Assembly (NCBI GenBank): GCA_905236315.1
Contig: CAJOPO010000520.1
Location: 1-7,898, forward strand
Origin: an uncultured Treponema sp.
GTDB lineage: Bacteria > Spirochaetota > Spirochaetia > Treponematales > Treponemataceae
Direction of reading: 5' to 3'
Length of the DNA: 7,898 nt
The notes beneath the pieces were generated by a model that saw only the letters and a list, made by a program, of their open reading frames with translations, was not told where the DNA came from and did no database searches. Positions within the stretch are counted from its first letter, which is position 1, and every line of letters starts with the position of its first letter. Shown one piece after another: positions 1 through 7,258 of the stretch. The translations under genes were made by a program, and so were the position numbers.

Positions 1-35
1 AAGCTCTTAGGTCAACTGGAATTTTGGAGGTGTAG
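1..35 (+). CDS. 3' end of an upstream gene, possibly V-ATPase subunit C (partial)
   Basis: Reading from base 3 gives ALRSTGILEV and then a TAG stop at 33-35, a single base before the subunit I start at 37. The other two frames explain this less well: one has a TAG at 8-10, and the third is the subunit I frame itself. The tight junction, and a Shine-Dalgarno for subunit I lying inside this tail, are what a translationally coupled upstream operon member would give. A C/d-type subunit often ends in a short helix with an LR pair, and subunit C is missing from the rest of the operon, so C is a reasonable guess. Ten residues cannot identify a family, so the product is inference only. Confidence 0.45.
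   Translation, partial: ALRSTGILEV
26..30 (+). promoter_or_regulatory. Shine-Dalgarno site for subunit I
   Basis: A perfect GGAGG sits six bases before the ATG at 37. It lies within the last codons of the preceding reading frame, so ribosomes ending there would stop almost on top of the subunit I start. It fixes the start at 37. Confidence 0.85.
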
Positions 36-36
36 A

Positions 37-2025
37 ATGGCTAAGACAACCACGATGCGTCTTGTTGAACTTATGGTATATAAGGAAGATATACATAATG
101 TTCTTACATATTTAGGTAAACTCGGTCAATTTCAATTTCAGCAGAACCTTAAAGATTCTTCTAGTGATTCTTTGATAAATCCTGATATGGAACTTTTTTC
201 AAAATTGGAAAAAGTTCGTGCTGATTTAGGAATAGAAGATTTAAAAGATTATACTATGCATATAAAAATTCCTTCAGAAAAAGATGAAGAAGATGCGTTA
301 AAATTAATTTCTGAAGTAGAGGATTTACATAATAAAGAAGTTCAAGCTTCTGAAGAAGCCACAAAAGTTTTAGAGACTTATAATGAGGCTATGGCTTTTG
401 CTAATTTAAAGGTGTCTTATTCTGAACTAGAAAGTCTTTCTTTTCTTACAATGCGTATAGGAAAAATAGAACCTAAATATTTTGAATCCTTGAAAGCAGC
501 TATAGGCATAAGGGCTATTTTGGTTCCTTTGGGGAGCGATAAAACTCGTATATTAGTTGCGTGTTCTAAAAAAGCTCGTTTTTTTGTTGATTCAGAGTTA
601 AAGAAAGTTGATTTTGTTGAATTGCAGGTTCCTAAAGATTTTAAGGGTGTTCCTGATGATATGCTTGAAACATTGAAGCAACGTACTGTAGAAACTAATG
701 CTGCATTAGAAGAAATAAGAACAGAACGCCATAATTTTGCAGAGACCCATAAGGCTTTATTGCTTCATTTGCTTCAAGTTTATTCTGTAGGTAGTCAGAT
801 ATATGAAGTTCAGAATAAATTGGAATCTACTGAGTTTGTTTATCGTATAACAGGTTGGATACCTGCCTATTTAACACATGATTTGATGAAAGCTCTTGAT
901 GAAATGACTGAGAGCAGAACTGGTATACGAGAGTTTCTTCCTAGTGAAGTTCCTGAAGTTCTTTCTGGTAGAGAGCAGGTGCCTGTTCAGTTAAAGCATG
1001 GTAAATTAATAAGTTCTTTTGAGAGAATGATTTTTAGTTATGGTGCTCCTTTGTATGGTACCATTGACCCTACGCCATTTGTTGCAATATTTTTTACTAT
1101 ACTATTTGGCATTATGTTTGGAGATGCAGGTCAAGGTCTTGTATTCCTAATTTTAGGTATACTTATGGCTTGTAAAGTTGTAAAATTTGGTGGTTGGGAA
1201 AAATTTGCTCTAGTATTTATAAGCATAGGTGTTAGTTCTACAATAATGGGACTGCTTACTGGAGAATTTTTTGCAAATGAAGAATTTTTAGCTCCTGTAA
1301 GTCGTTTTATTACAGGTTTATTTGGCACACCTCATCATCCAATATTACATATGATGCCTTCTAGTGACCCGACATCAATAAAACGAATGTTTTTGTTTTT
1401 TGGATTTACTGTAGGTGTTGGTTTTATTATAAATACTACAGGCTTAATAATTAACATAATTAATCAATTTGCATTAAAACGATATGGAAAAGCTTTGTTT
1501 GGTAAGACGGGTATTTCTGGAGCTGTTTTCTTTTGGTATGTGATTATCTTTGCTTTGAGATTGGCTTTTTTACATCATTCTCCTGCTATATATGACTGGA
1601 TTATAATACTTGCAACTTTATTACTTTCTGCTTTTGGAGAGCCTTTAGAGCGTTTAGTCGATGGTGAGAAACCTATATTAGAAAACGGTGTTTTTGCTGC
1701 TGTAATTGGTGCCATAGTTGAAATAATAGAAATAATTTCTTCGTACCTTTCTAATACAGTAAGTTTTTTGCGTGTTGGAGCATTTGCTTTAGCACATGCA
1801 GTTTTAGGCTATATTATATCAACAATGGTTTCTTTGGCTCCTGGAGTTGGTGGTATTGCAATAAGTATAGTAGGAAACGCTATTGTAGTAGTTTTAGAAG
1901 GAATGATTGTTGCTATTCAAGTAATACGTTTACAGTATTATGAATTCTTTAGCAAGTTTTTTAATGAAACTGGTAGAGAATTTAAACCTTTTGCATTTAA
2001 ATATCAGACTGTAAAGTCTATGTAA
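37..2025 (+). CDS. atpI: V-type ATPase subunit I (a-like stator membrane subunit)
   Basis: This is the membrane stator subunit, which carries the ion half-channels facing the K ring. At 662 residues it has the usual family size. Residues 1 to about 340 are hydrophilic and helix-rich, forming the cytosolic arm that meets the peripheral stalk. From about residue 346 come hydrophobic segments, roughly 348-380, 388-407, 450-478, 497-515, 521-538, 555-600 and 605-630, opening with the family motif PTPF and then FGDAGQG. The essential channel arginine is R579 in SFLRVGAFALAHA. E621 and R631 in LEGMIVAIQVIRLQYYEFF match the conserved acid and second arginine of the last helix. The ATG at 37 has a perfect GGAGG, and the MRLVELMV opening fits the family. 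It is the first complete gene of the operon. I see no break or missing key residue. Confidence 0.98.
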   Translation: MAKTTTMRLVELMVYKEDIHNVLTYLGKLGQFQFQQNLKDSSSDSLINPDMELFSKLEKVRADLGIEDLKDYTMHIKIPSEKDEEDALKLISEVEDLHNKEVQASEEATKVLETYNEAMAFANLKVSYSELESLSFLTMRIGKIEPKYFESLKAAIGIRAILVPLGSDKTRILVACSKKARFFVDSELKKVDFVELQVPKDFKGVPDDMLETLKQRTVETNAALEEIRTERHNFAETHKALLLHLLQVYSVGSQIYEVQNKLESTEFVYRITGWIPAYLTHDLMKALDEMTESRTGIREFLPSEVPEVLSGREQVPVQLKHGKLISSFERMIFSYGAPLYGTIDPTPFVAIFFTILFGIMFGDAGQGLVFLILGILMACKVVKFGGWEKFALVFISIGVSSTIMGLLTGEFFANEEFLAPVSRFITGLFGTPHHPILHMMPSSDPTSIKRMFLFFGFTVGVGFIINTTGLIINIINQFALKRYGKALFGKTGISGAVFFWYVIIFALRLAFLHHSPAIYDWIIILATLLLSAFGEPLERLVDGEKPILENGVFAAVIGAIVEIIEIISSYLSNTVSFLRVGAFALAHAVLGYIISTMVSLAPGVGGIAISIVGNAIVVVLEGMIVAIQVIRLQYYEFFSKFFNETGREFKPFAFKYQTVKSM

Positions 2026-2042
2026 TTTATATTGTTTAATCT

Positions 2043-2058
2043 CTGTCTTGTTAGGCAG
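2043..2058 (+). promoter_or_regulatory. Possible small stem-loop in the I-K gap
   Basis: CTGTC (2043-2047) can pair with GGCAG (2054-2058), with one G-U pair, around the loop TTGTTA. It lies in the 61-base gap before subunit K, the longest gap in the operon. A stem this short can arise by chance. If real, it could serve RNA processing or raise translation of the proteolipid, which is needed in about ten or more copies per enzyme. It is not followed by a T run, so it is not an intrinsic terminator. Confidence 0.25.
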
Positions 2059-2073
2059 TAGGATATATATACT

Positions 2074-2082
2074 AAAGAGGTG
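2074..2082 (+). promoter_or_regulatory. Strong ribosome binding site that decides the subunit K start
   Basis: The purine-rich AAAGAGGTG, with GAGG at 2077-2080, lies six bases before the ATG at 2087. This favours the 2087 start over an in-frame TTG at 2048, which has no such site and would put charged and Cys residues ahead of the signal peptide. Confidence 0.8.
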
Positions 2083-2086
2083 TTGT

Positions 2087-2422
2087 ATGAGTGCTTTAAG
2101 AAGCAAAAAATTTACTATTATGTTAGTTGTAATGCTTGCTATTTCCGCAATTACAGTTTTTGCACAAACTAATGGTTCTGATAATCAGACTGTTGAGCAA
2201 TCAAGTAATCTTGGTTCTTCAATAAAGTATATAGCTGCTGCATTGGCTGTTGGTATAGCCTGTATTGGTGGTGGTACCGCTGTAGGAAAGATTGGAGCAG
2301 CTGCTATGGGTGCTATGAGTGAAAATGCAGAACTCTCTGGTAAAGCACTTCCTTTTGTTGGTTTGGCAGAAGGTATTTGTTTGTGGGGTTTCCTTGTAGC
2401 ATTGTTTATTATTTTGTTTTAG
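2087..2422 (+). CDS. atpK: V-type ATPase subunit K (c-like proteolipid) with signal peptide
   Basis: This is the rotor-ring subunit that carries the transported ion. From the ATG at 2087 it has 111 residues. Residues 1-26 look like a signal peptide: a basic start (RSKK), the hydrophobic core IMLVVMLAISAI and a VFA-Q site at 24-27. A polar linker (27-45) is followed by one hairpin of two membrane helices: about 46-78, glycine-rich (GIACIGGGTAVGKIGAAAMGA), and about 87-111. The ion-binding carboxylate is E95 in GLAEGICLWGF, close to archaeal-type proteolipids. E95 is followed by Gly rather than Ser/Thr, and helix 1 has no Gln, so the usual Na+ ligands are not obvious. H+ is the likelier ion, but this is inference. 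With one hairpin, the ring should have one carboxylate per two helices. It starts 61 bases after subunit I and ends 14 bases before the subunit F ATG. Confidence 0.93.
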   Translation: MSALRSKKFTIMLVVMLAISAITVFAQTNGSDNQTVEQSSNLGSSIKYIAAALAVGIACIGGGTAVGKIGAAAMGAMSENAELSGKALPFVGLAEGICLWGFLVALFIILF

Positions 2423-2436
2423 TTAAAAACGATTTA

Positions 2437-2787
2437 ATGGGACTTATAAAAGTGGAATATTTTGTAATAGGGGAGCGCGAAATTGTTCTTGGCTTTATGC
2501 TTGTAGGAGTGGAAGGTCAAGTAGCTAATAATAGGCAAGAGGCTTTGGATGCTTTTTCTAAAATAACTGATACTTCTTCTTTTATAAGTGCTCCTATAGT
2601 TAAAGATAGACCTAAGATATTGATACTTACAGAGGATATTGCAGATATGCTTTCTAAAGAGATTTTGAACTGGCAGATGACAGGAAAATCTCCTCTTATT
2701 GTAGAAATACCAGGTTTACAAGGTCACATAGCAGGTAGAAAGACTCTTACAGATTCTATTAGGGAAGCTGTGGGTATTCAAGTGTAG
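2437..2787 (+). CDS. atpF: V-type ATPase subunit F (central stalk)
   Basis: This small soluble rotor subunit binds subunit D at the base of the shaft and is thought to modulate activity. It has 116 residues from the ATG at 2437. Family marks are the opening VEYFVIGEREIVLGFMLVGV, which forms the first strand and helix of a Rossmann-like fold, the central strand PKILILTEDIA, and PLIVEIPGLQG near the C-terminus, followed by a final helix ending EAVGIQV. The start is uncertain. The ATG at 2437 has no good Shine-Dalgarno. A GTG at 2452 has a weak GGGA (2439-2442) nine bases upstream and would begin VEYFVIGE, nearer to where family members usually start. The reading frame stays open further upstream into subunit K, but that part shows no family resemblance. 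Translation may be coupled to subunit K, which ends 14 bases earlier. Confidence 0.92.
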   Translation: MGLIKVEYFVIGEREIVLGFMLVGVEGQVANNRQEALDAFSKITDTSSFISAPIVKDRPKILILTEDIADMLSKEILNWQMTGKSPLIVEIPGLQGHIAGRKTLTDSIREAVGIQV

Positions 2788-2802
2788 ATTGGAAGTATAT
2801 AG

Positions 2803-3441
2803 ATGGAAGAATTACGTTCAACAGATGTTCTCGATAAGGAAATCCGAGCTGATGCTCGTAAAAAAGCAGAACGCATCCTTAATAAAGCTGAAGAAAGTTG
2901 TAATGACTTATTAGCAGGGGTAGAAGAAAAGGTTTCTAAAGCTTCCGCTTCTGCAGAAAGTGCTATGGAAAACTCTTTAGCCATTTATAAAAAAAATGTT
3001 TATGCATCTTTGCCGCTAGAGAAACAGCGTTATTTTATTTCTTATATTCATACTTCTGTTATAGAAGCTATGAATAGCTATTTTGAAACATTAGGTGCAG
3101 AAAAAAGATTAGAAATTATACAAACGATTGTAGAACGTTCAAAACTTCAATTGTTAGGACACAAATTTGAAGCCATCGCTGTTGGAATCAATGTAAAATC
3201 TGCTGAAAAAATGCTAAAAAAGGTATTAGGCTCTTCTATTCTTTTTTGTACGGAGGGCAATGTTGTTTTATTTTCTGGAGAAACTGTTATAGGCTTTAAT
3301 TATCATGAGGGTATTATTTTAAAAGCTGATGATAAATCTATGGTGTGTAGACTTACATTGGATGAAAAAATAAAAGAAATTATGGATTCTCATAATTCGG
3401 AACTTTCTTCTGCATTATTTAATGGGAGGCTTCCTGAATGA
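2803..3441 (+). CDS. atpE: V-type ATPase subunit E (peripheral stalk)
   Basis: Subunit E forms the stator stalk that links the A/B head to subunit I and stops the head turning with the rotor. It has 212 residues, near the usual length. Residues 1 to about 65 are highly charged and Ala/Glu/Lys-rich ([20 protein letters not shown]), as in the long N-terminal helix that normally pairs with subunit G. Residues from about 70 to 212 look like the mixed globular domain that grips the top of the head. Sequence conservation in this family is weak, so the call leans partly on position between F and A and on the charged-helix plus globular layout. GGAAG at 2791-2795 lies seven bases before the ATG. The stop codon overlaps the subunit A start (ATGA). 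No subunit G gene lies in the window. Confidence 0.88.
   Translation: MEELRSTDVLDKEIRADARKKAERILNKAEESCNDLLAGVEEKVSKASASAESAMENSLAIYKKNVYASLPLEKQRYFISYIHTSVIEAMNSYFETLGAEKRLEIIQTIVERSKLQLLGHKFEAIAVGINVKSAEKMLKKVLGSSILFCTEGNVVLFSGETVIGFNYHEGIILKADDKSMVCRLTLDEKIKEIMDSHNSELSSALFNGRLPE
3424..3429 (+). promoter_or_regulatory. Shine-Dalgarno site for subunit A
   Basis: GGGAGG inside the last codons of subunit E lies eight bases before the ATG at 3438. With the four-base ATGA stop/start overlap, it suggests coupled but independently strong initiation of the catalytic subunit. Confidence 0.8.
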
Positions 3442-5207
3442 TTACTGGTAAAATAACTCGTATTTCTGGTCCAATAGTATATGCAGAAGGTTTGGACGGT
3501 TGCGGTCTTTATGATGTTGTAGATGTTGGAGAAAAAAAACTTATAGGTGAAATTATCCGCCAAGATAAAGGCAAAGCTACTATTGAAGTTTATGAAGATG
3601 ATAGTGGCATGCAGATTGGAGAGCCTGTTGTTAGTAATGAGAGACCGCTTTCTTTAAGATTAGGACCTGGACTTGTTGGTACTATTTATGATGGTATACA
3701 GCGACCTCTTATGCAAATGTTTGAAAGTGGTGGTGCTTTTCTTTTACCTGGTCAACGTACAGAGCCTTTAGATGAAACTAAAAAATGGGAATTTAAGGCT
3801 TCTGATTCAATACAAGAGACAAGTACAATTTATGTTGGTTGTGTATTAGGAACTGTGCAAGAAACAGGGTCTATTGTTCATAAGATTATGGTTCCTCCCT
3901 ATATAAAAGGGAAAACTATAAAATATTTTGCAGGTAGTGGTTCTTATACAATAAATGATGTTATAGCTACAACTGAATTGAATGAAAATATTACTATGGC
4001 GCATTATTGGCCTGTACGAAAACCTAGACCTTTTGCTCAGAAGCTAGAGGTTACAGAACCCTTAATAACAGGACAACGTGTTATAGATGTATTTTTCCCC
4101 TTAAGTAAAGGTGGAACTGCTGCAATACCAGGTGGTTTTGGTACTGGAAAAACTATGACTCAACATGCCATTGCTAAATGGTGTGATGCTGATTTAATAG
4201 TTTACATAGGTTGTGGTGAACGCGGAAATGAAATGACCGATGTTCTTACAGAATTTCCAAAATTAATAGATCCTCGTACAAATCGTTCTTTAATGGAACG
4301 TACAATATTAATTGCCAATACATCTAATATGCCTGTTGCTGCTAGAGAGGTTTCTTTATATGCAGGGGTAACATTAGCTGAGTATTATAGGGATATGGGC
4401 ATGCATGTTGCTATAATGGCTGATTCTACTAGCCGTTGGGCAGAGGCACTACGAGAATTGTCTGGACGTATGGAAGAAATGCCTGCTGAAGAAGGATTCC
4501 CTGCATATTTACCTACACGTCTTGCCGAATTTTATGAAAGGGCTGGACGTGTTACTAGTTTGTGTGGGCAAGAGGGGTCTGTTAGTATTATAGGTGCTGT
4601 TTCTCCTCCTGGTGGTGATTTTTCTGAACCTGTTACTCAGCATACTAAACGTTTTATACGTTGTTTTTGGGCATTGGATAGGGAACTTGCAAATGCTCGT
4701 CATTATCCTGCCATCGGGTGGATAGATAGTTATTCTGAATATGCTGATGAAGTAAAAACATGGTGGGATAAATTAGATCCTCGTTGGAAGGATATTCGTA
4801 TAGAAGCTCTTGATTTATTAAAGCGTGAACAGCGTTTACAACAAATAGTTCGTTTGATAGGAGCGGATGCACTTCCTGATTCTGACCGCCTAATTTTAAC
4901 TGTAGCAGAAATGATAAAAAACGGTTTTTTACAGCAGAGTGCATTTGATAGCATAGACCAATATTCTGTGCCAGAAAAACAAATAACACTTCTTATGCTT
5001 ATTATGAACTATTATAAATTAGCTTTGTCTACTATAAAAGCTGGTTGTCCACTTATAAAAATAAATGAATTAAGTGTCCGTAATGAGATTATTCGTGCTA
5101 AATCTGTGGCTCCAAATGATAAGCCTGACGCTTTAGCTACTATCCAAAGTCATTTGGAGGATCAAATGTTAGAACTTGAGCATCAGTATAAGAAAGATGG
5201 TTTTTGA
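3438..5207 (+). CDS. atpA: V-type ATPase catalytic subunit A
   Basis: Subunit A is the catalytic subunit: three copies alternate with B and hydrolyse or make ATP (EC 7.1.2.2). Its 589 residues match the family. An N-terminal beta-barrel (about 1-70) is followed by the A-specific bulge region (about 110-190, including [17 protein letters not shown]). The nucleotide-binding domain has P-loop GGFGTGKT at 232-239 with K238 and T239, catalytic E261 in GCGERGNEM, and Walker [16 protein letters not shown] with D329. The 23-residue spacing from P-loop lysine to catalytic glutamate is the spacing I recall for the Thermus enzyme. The motif [12 protein letters not shown] is intact, and a helical C-terminal domain follows from about residue 440. 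The P-loop reads GGFGTGKT rather than the commoner GPFGSGKT, which should remain functional. The ATG overlaps the subunit E stop by four bases. All active-site residues I looked for are present. Confidence 0.99.
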   Translation: MITGKITRISGPIVYAEGLDGCGLYDVVDVGEKKLIGEIIRQDKGKATIEVYEDDSGMQIGEPVVSNERPLSLRLGPGLVGTIYDGIQRPLMQMFESGGAFLLPGQRTEPLDETKKWEFKASDSIQETSTIYVGCVLGTVQETGSIVHKIMVPPYIKGKTIKYFAGSGSYTINDVIATTELNENITMAHYWPVRKPRPFAQKLEVTEPLITGQRVIDVFFPLSKGGTAAIPGGFGTGKTMTQHAIAKWCDADLIVYIGCGERGNEMTDVLTEFPKLIDPRTNRSLMERTILIANTSNMPVAAREVSLYAGVTLAEYYRDMGMHVAIMADSTSRWAEALRELSGRMEEMPAEEGFPAYLPTRLAEFYERAGRVTSLCGQEGSVSIIGAVSPPGGDFSEPVTQHTKRFIRCFWALDRELANARHYPAIGWIDSYSEYADEVKTWWDKLDPRWKDIRIEALDLLKREQRLQQIVRLIGADALPDSDRLILTVAEMIKNGFLQQSAFDSIDQYSVPEKQITLLMLIMNYYKLALSTIKAGCPLIKINELSVRNEIIRAKSVAPNDKPDALATIQSHLEDQMLELEHQYKKDGF

Positions 5208-5231
5208 TGGAGTAATTTAGGAAATATAATT

Positions 5232-6629
5232 ATGAAAGGAATAGAATATACTGGTTTAAAAGCTGTCGATGGTCCTATTGTTGCTGTACAACGTACTCCT
5301 AATTCTTTTTATGATGAAGTAGTTTATGTTCGTGATAAGAACGGCGAAAAAAAGACTGGAAGAATAATTGATATTAATGAAAAAACTGCTATAGTACAAA
5401 TATTTGGAAGTACAACAGGATTGGATTTGGATTCTTCAACAGTAGAGTTCTTGGATAAACCTATGGAATTGCGTGTTGGTAAAGGTTTGATGGGACGCAT
5501 TTTTAATGGCTTAGGTGAGCCTATAGATGGTTATCCAAATATTATTTCTGATAAAAAAGTAAATGTAAATGGAAATCCTATAAATCCTTATGCGCGAGTT
5601 TATCCGCGTGATTTTATACAGACGGGTATTTCTTCAATAGATGGTATGAATACTCTTATACGTGGTCAAAAATTACCTATTTTTAGTGGTAACGGTTTAC
5701 CTCATAATAAATTAGCGGCTCAAATTATACGACAGGCAAAAATATTAAATTCTGATGAAGAGTTTGTAATGGTTTTTGCTGGTATGGGCATAAAGTATGA
5801 TGTTGCTCAGTTTTTTCAGCATACTTTTGAGGAAAGCGGTGTTTTGTCAAAGGTTGTTATGTTTCAAAGTCTTGCAGATGCTCCTTCTATTGAGCGTATA
5901 ATAACTCCTCGATGCGCTCTTACAGCTGCTGAGTATCTGGCCTTTGAATGTAATATGCACGTACTAGTTGTAATGACTGATATGACAAATTATTGCGAGG
6001 CTTTACGAGAAATTAGCACTACACGAGGAGAGGTGCCTGGTAGAAAAGGATATCCTGGCTATTTGTATTCTAATCTTGCTGAATTATATGAACGTGCTGG
6101 TAAAATACAGGAAAGTTCTGGAAGTATTACACAAATACCTATTTTAACTATGCCTAACGATGATATAAGTCATCCTATTCCAGATTTAACAGGTTATATT
6201 ACAGAAGGTCAGATTGTTCTTGATAGAGAGATGAGTCAAAAGGGGATGTATCCTCCTGTAAGTGGTTTACCTTCATTAAGCCGTTTGATGAAAGATGGTA
6301 TTGGCGAAGGAATGACTAGGGAAGACCATTCTGCTGTTGCTAGTCAATTATTTGCAAGTTATTCAAAGGTAAAAAGCATTAGAAATTTAGCTGCAATCAT
6401 TGGAGAGGAAGAACTTTCTGATTTAGATAAACTTTATCTTAAATTTGGTAATGAACTTGAAGAACGTTTTTTTACTCAAGGAGAATATGAAAACCGTTCA
6501 ATAGAAGATACTCTTGCTATTGGGTGGAATATTTTAAGTATTTTACCACGCGAAGAATTATATCGTATAAAAGATGAATATATTGATAAATATCTTCCAA
6601 AAAAAGACTCTATTGATGTTCAAGGATAA
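5232..6629 (+). CDS. atpB: V-type ATPase subunit B (non-catalytic nucleotide-binding subunit)
   Basis: Subunit B alternates with A in the head and completes each catalytic site from the neighbouring side. Its 465 residues are at the long end of the family range. The N-terminal barrel (about 1-80) starts [18 protein letters not shown], followed by [18 protein letters not shown]. The P-loop position carries the degenerate SGNGLPHNK (152-160) with no GK[ST], which is normal for B. Family motifs [34 protein letters not shown] and [21 protein letters not shown] follow. R351 in [11 protein letters not shown] is at the place of the arginine finger that reaches into the A active site. A helical C-terminal domain completes it. 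AGGA at 5219-5222 lies nine bases before the ATG, and the gap after subunit A is 24 bases. No defect is seen. Confidence 0.99.
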   Translation: MKGIEYTGLKAVDGPIVAVQRTPNSFYDEVVYVRDKNGEKKTGRIIDINEKTAIVQIFGSTTGLDLDSSTVEFLDKPMELRVGKGLMGRIFNGLGEPIDGYPNIISDKKVNVNGNPINPYARVYPRDFIQTGISSIDGMNTLIRGQKLPIFSGNGLPHNKLAAQIIRQAKILNSDEEFVMVFAGMGIKYDVAQFFQHTFEESGVLSKVVMFQSLADAPSIERIITPRCALTAAEYLAFECNMHVLVVMTDMTNYCEALREISTTRGEVPGRKGYPGYLYSNLAELYERAGKIQESSGSITQIPILTMPNDDISHPIPDLTGYITEGQIVLDREMSQKGMYPPVSGLPSLSRLMKDGIGEGMTREDHSAVASQLFASYSKVKSIRNLAAIIGEEELSDLDKLYLKFGNELEERFFTQGEYENRSIEDTLAIGWNILSILPREELYRIKDEYIDKYLPKKDSIDVQG

Positions 6630-6640
6630 ATGTTATAATG
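6622..6640 (+). promoter_or_regulatory. B-D junction with a two-codon reading frame
   Basis: After the subunit B stop (TAA, 6627-6629) comes ATG-TTA-TAA (6630-6638), whose last A is the first base of the subunit D ATG at 6638. The only Shine-Dalgarno-like string, AAGGA at 6622-6626, is 3 bases from the first ATG and 11 from the second, so neither spacing is ideal. Subunit D initiation probably relies partly on ribosomes finishing B. Whether the mini-frame is used is unknown. Confidence 0.35.
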
Positions 6641-7255
6641 GCAAAGTTAAATATTGCTCCTACTAAATCTAATTTGCTCGCAATAAAAGAACAGCTTTCT
6701 GTTAGTATAGAAGGGTATGATTTATTAGAGCAAAAAAGAGAAATCCTTGTTATGGAACTTATGCGCTTAGTAGAAAAGGTTAAGCTTCTTGAGCAAGGGA
6801 TAGATAAATGCATAGATAAAGCGTATCCTGCCTTAAAACGTATGCTTATGACTGTGGGTGGTGATAGGGTTGAACGTATAGCTCATGCAGTTGAATACAA
6901 ATTTAATATAACTACAAAGCCTGTTGTAATTGCAGGCATGTCATTTAGTTCTATAGATGTTGATTTGCCTAAAAAAGAACTTTTTTCTTCATTTTTAGGA
7001 ACTTTTCCTGATAGTGATGAGGTAATGATTGATTTTTTTGAGCTATTAACATTGCTTACACAGATGGCTAGTATTCGTACTATAGTTTGGCGTTTAGCTA
7101 TGGAAGTAAAAAAAACACAACGCCGTGTAAATGCTTTGGATAAAATGGTCATTCCTCAAGATACAGAAACTGTAAAATATATCGAAAGTGTACTAGAAGA
7201 AAGGGAAAGAGATAATGTTTTTGTATTGAAATCGTTAAAAAATCGGCAGGCTTAG
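6638..7255 (+). CDS. atpD: V-type ATPase subunit D (central rotor shaft)
   Basis: Subunit D is the rotating shaft inside the A3B3 head, comparable in role to gamma of F-type enzymes, and works with subunit F. Its 205 residues fit the family. The N-terminal helix (about 1-75) opens with AKLNIAPTKSNLLAIKEQL and runs into EGYDLLEQKREILVMELM, the standard D opening. A middle segment (about 85-130) is less conserved. The C-terminal helix (about 135-200) carries KKTQRRVNALDKMVIP at 158-173, the most diagnostic motif, and ends in a charged stretch EERERDNVFVLKSLKN. The two long helices are expected to form the antiparallel coiled-coil shaft. It starts eight bases after subunit B, and the stress-protein ATG follows its stop after only three bases. 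Confidence 0.97.
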   Translation: MAKLNIAPTKSNLLAIKEQLSVSIEGYDLLEQKREILVMELMRLVEKVKLLEQGIDKCIDKAYPALKRMLMTVGGDRVERIAHAVEYKFNITTKPVVIAGMSFSSIDVDLPKKELFSSFLGTFPDSDEVMIDFFELLTLLTQMASIRTIVWRLAMEVKKTQRRVNALDKMVIPQDTETVKYIESVLEERERDNVFVLKSLKNRQA

Positions 7256-7258
7256 AAA

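Noticed and set aside
2048..2073. TTGTTA (2048-2053) and TATACT (2068-2073) as an internal promoter for subunit K
   Set aside because: The spacer is 14 bases, and the predicted start would fall in the ribosome site, leaving no leader.
2048..2086. Longer subunit K starting at TTG 2048
   Set aside because: It would put IYILKRCC ahead of a complete signal peptide and ignore the good ribosome site before ATG 2087.
2377..2436. Longer subunit F starting inside subunit K
   Set aside because: The extra residues are an out-of-frame reading of the proteolipid's last helix and have no counterpart in the F family.
4654..4989. Minus-strand open frame of about 110 codons opposite subunit A
   Set aside because: It lies entirely opposite highly conserved coding sequence, has no family resemblance, and is expected from the codon bias of the sense gene. 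The other antisense open stretches in the window fail for the same reason.
5225..5230. TATAAT just before the subunit B start
   Set aside because: Transcription from it would begin inside subunit B, and there is no convincing -35 box at the right distance.
5688..5711. Missing P-loop lysine/threonine in subunit B as a defect
   Set aside because: The degenerate SGNGLPHNK is the normal state of B subunits, which bind but do not hydrolyse nucleotide.
6613..6639. Promoter-like TTGATG (6613-6618) and a perfect TATAAT (6634-6639) at the subunit D start
   Set aside because: The spacer is only 15 bases, and a transcript would begin inside the gene after its ATG. TATAAT is common by chance in this AT-rich DNA and arises here from the stop/start junction.
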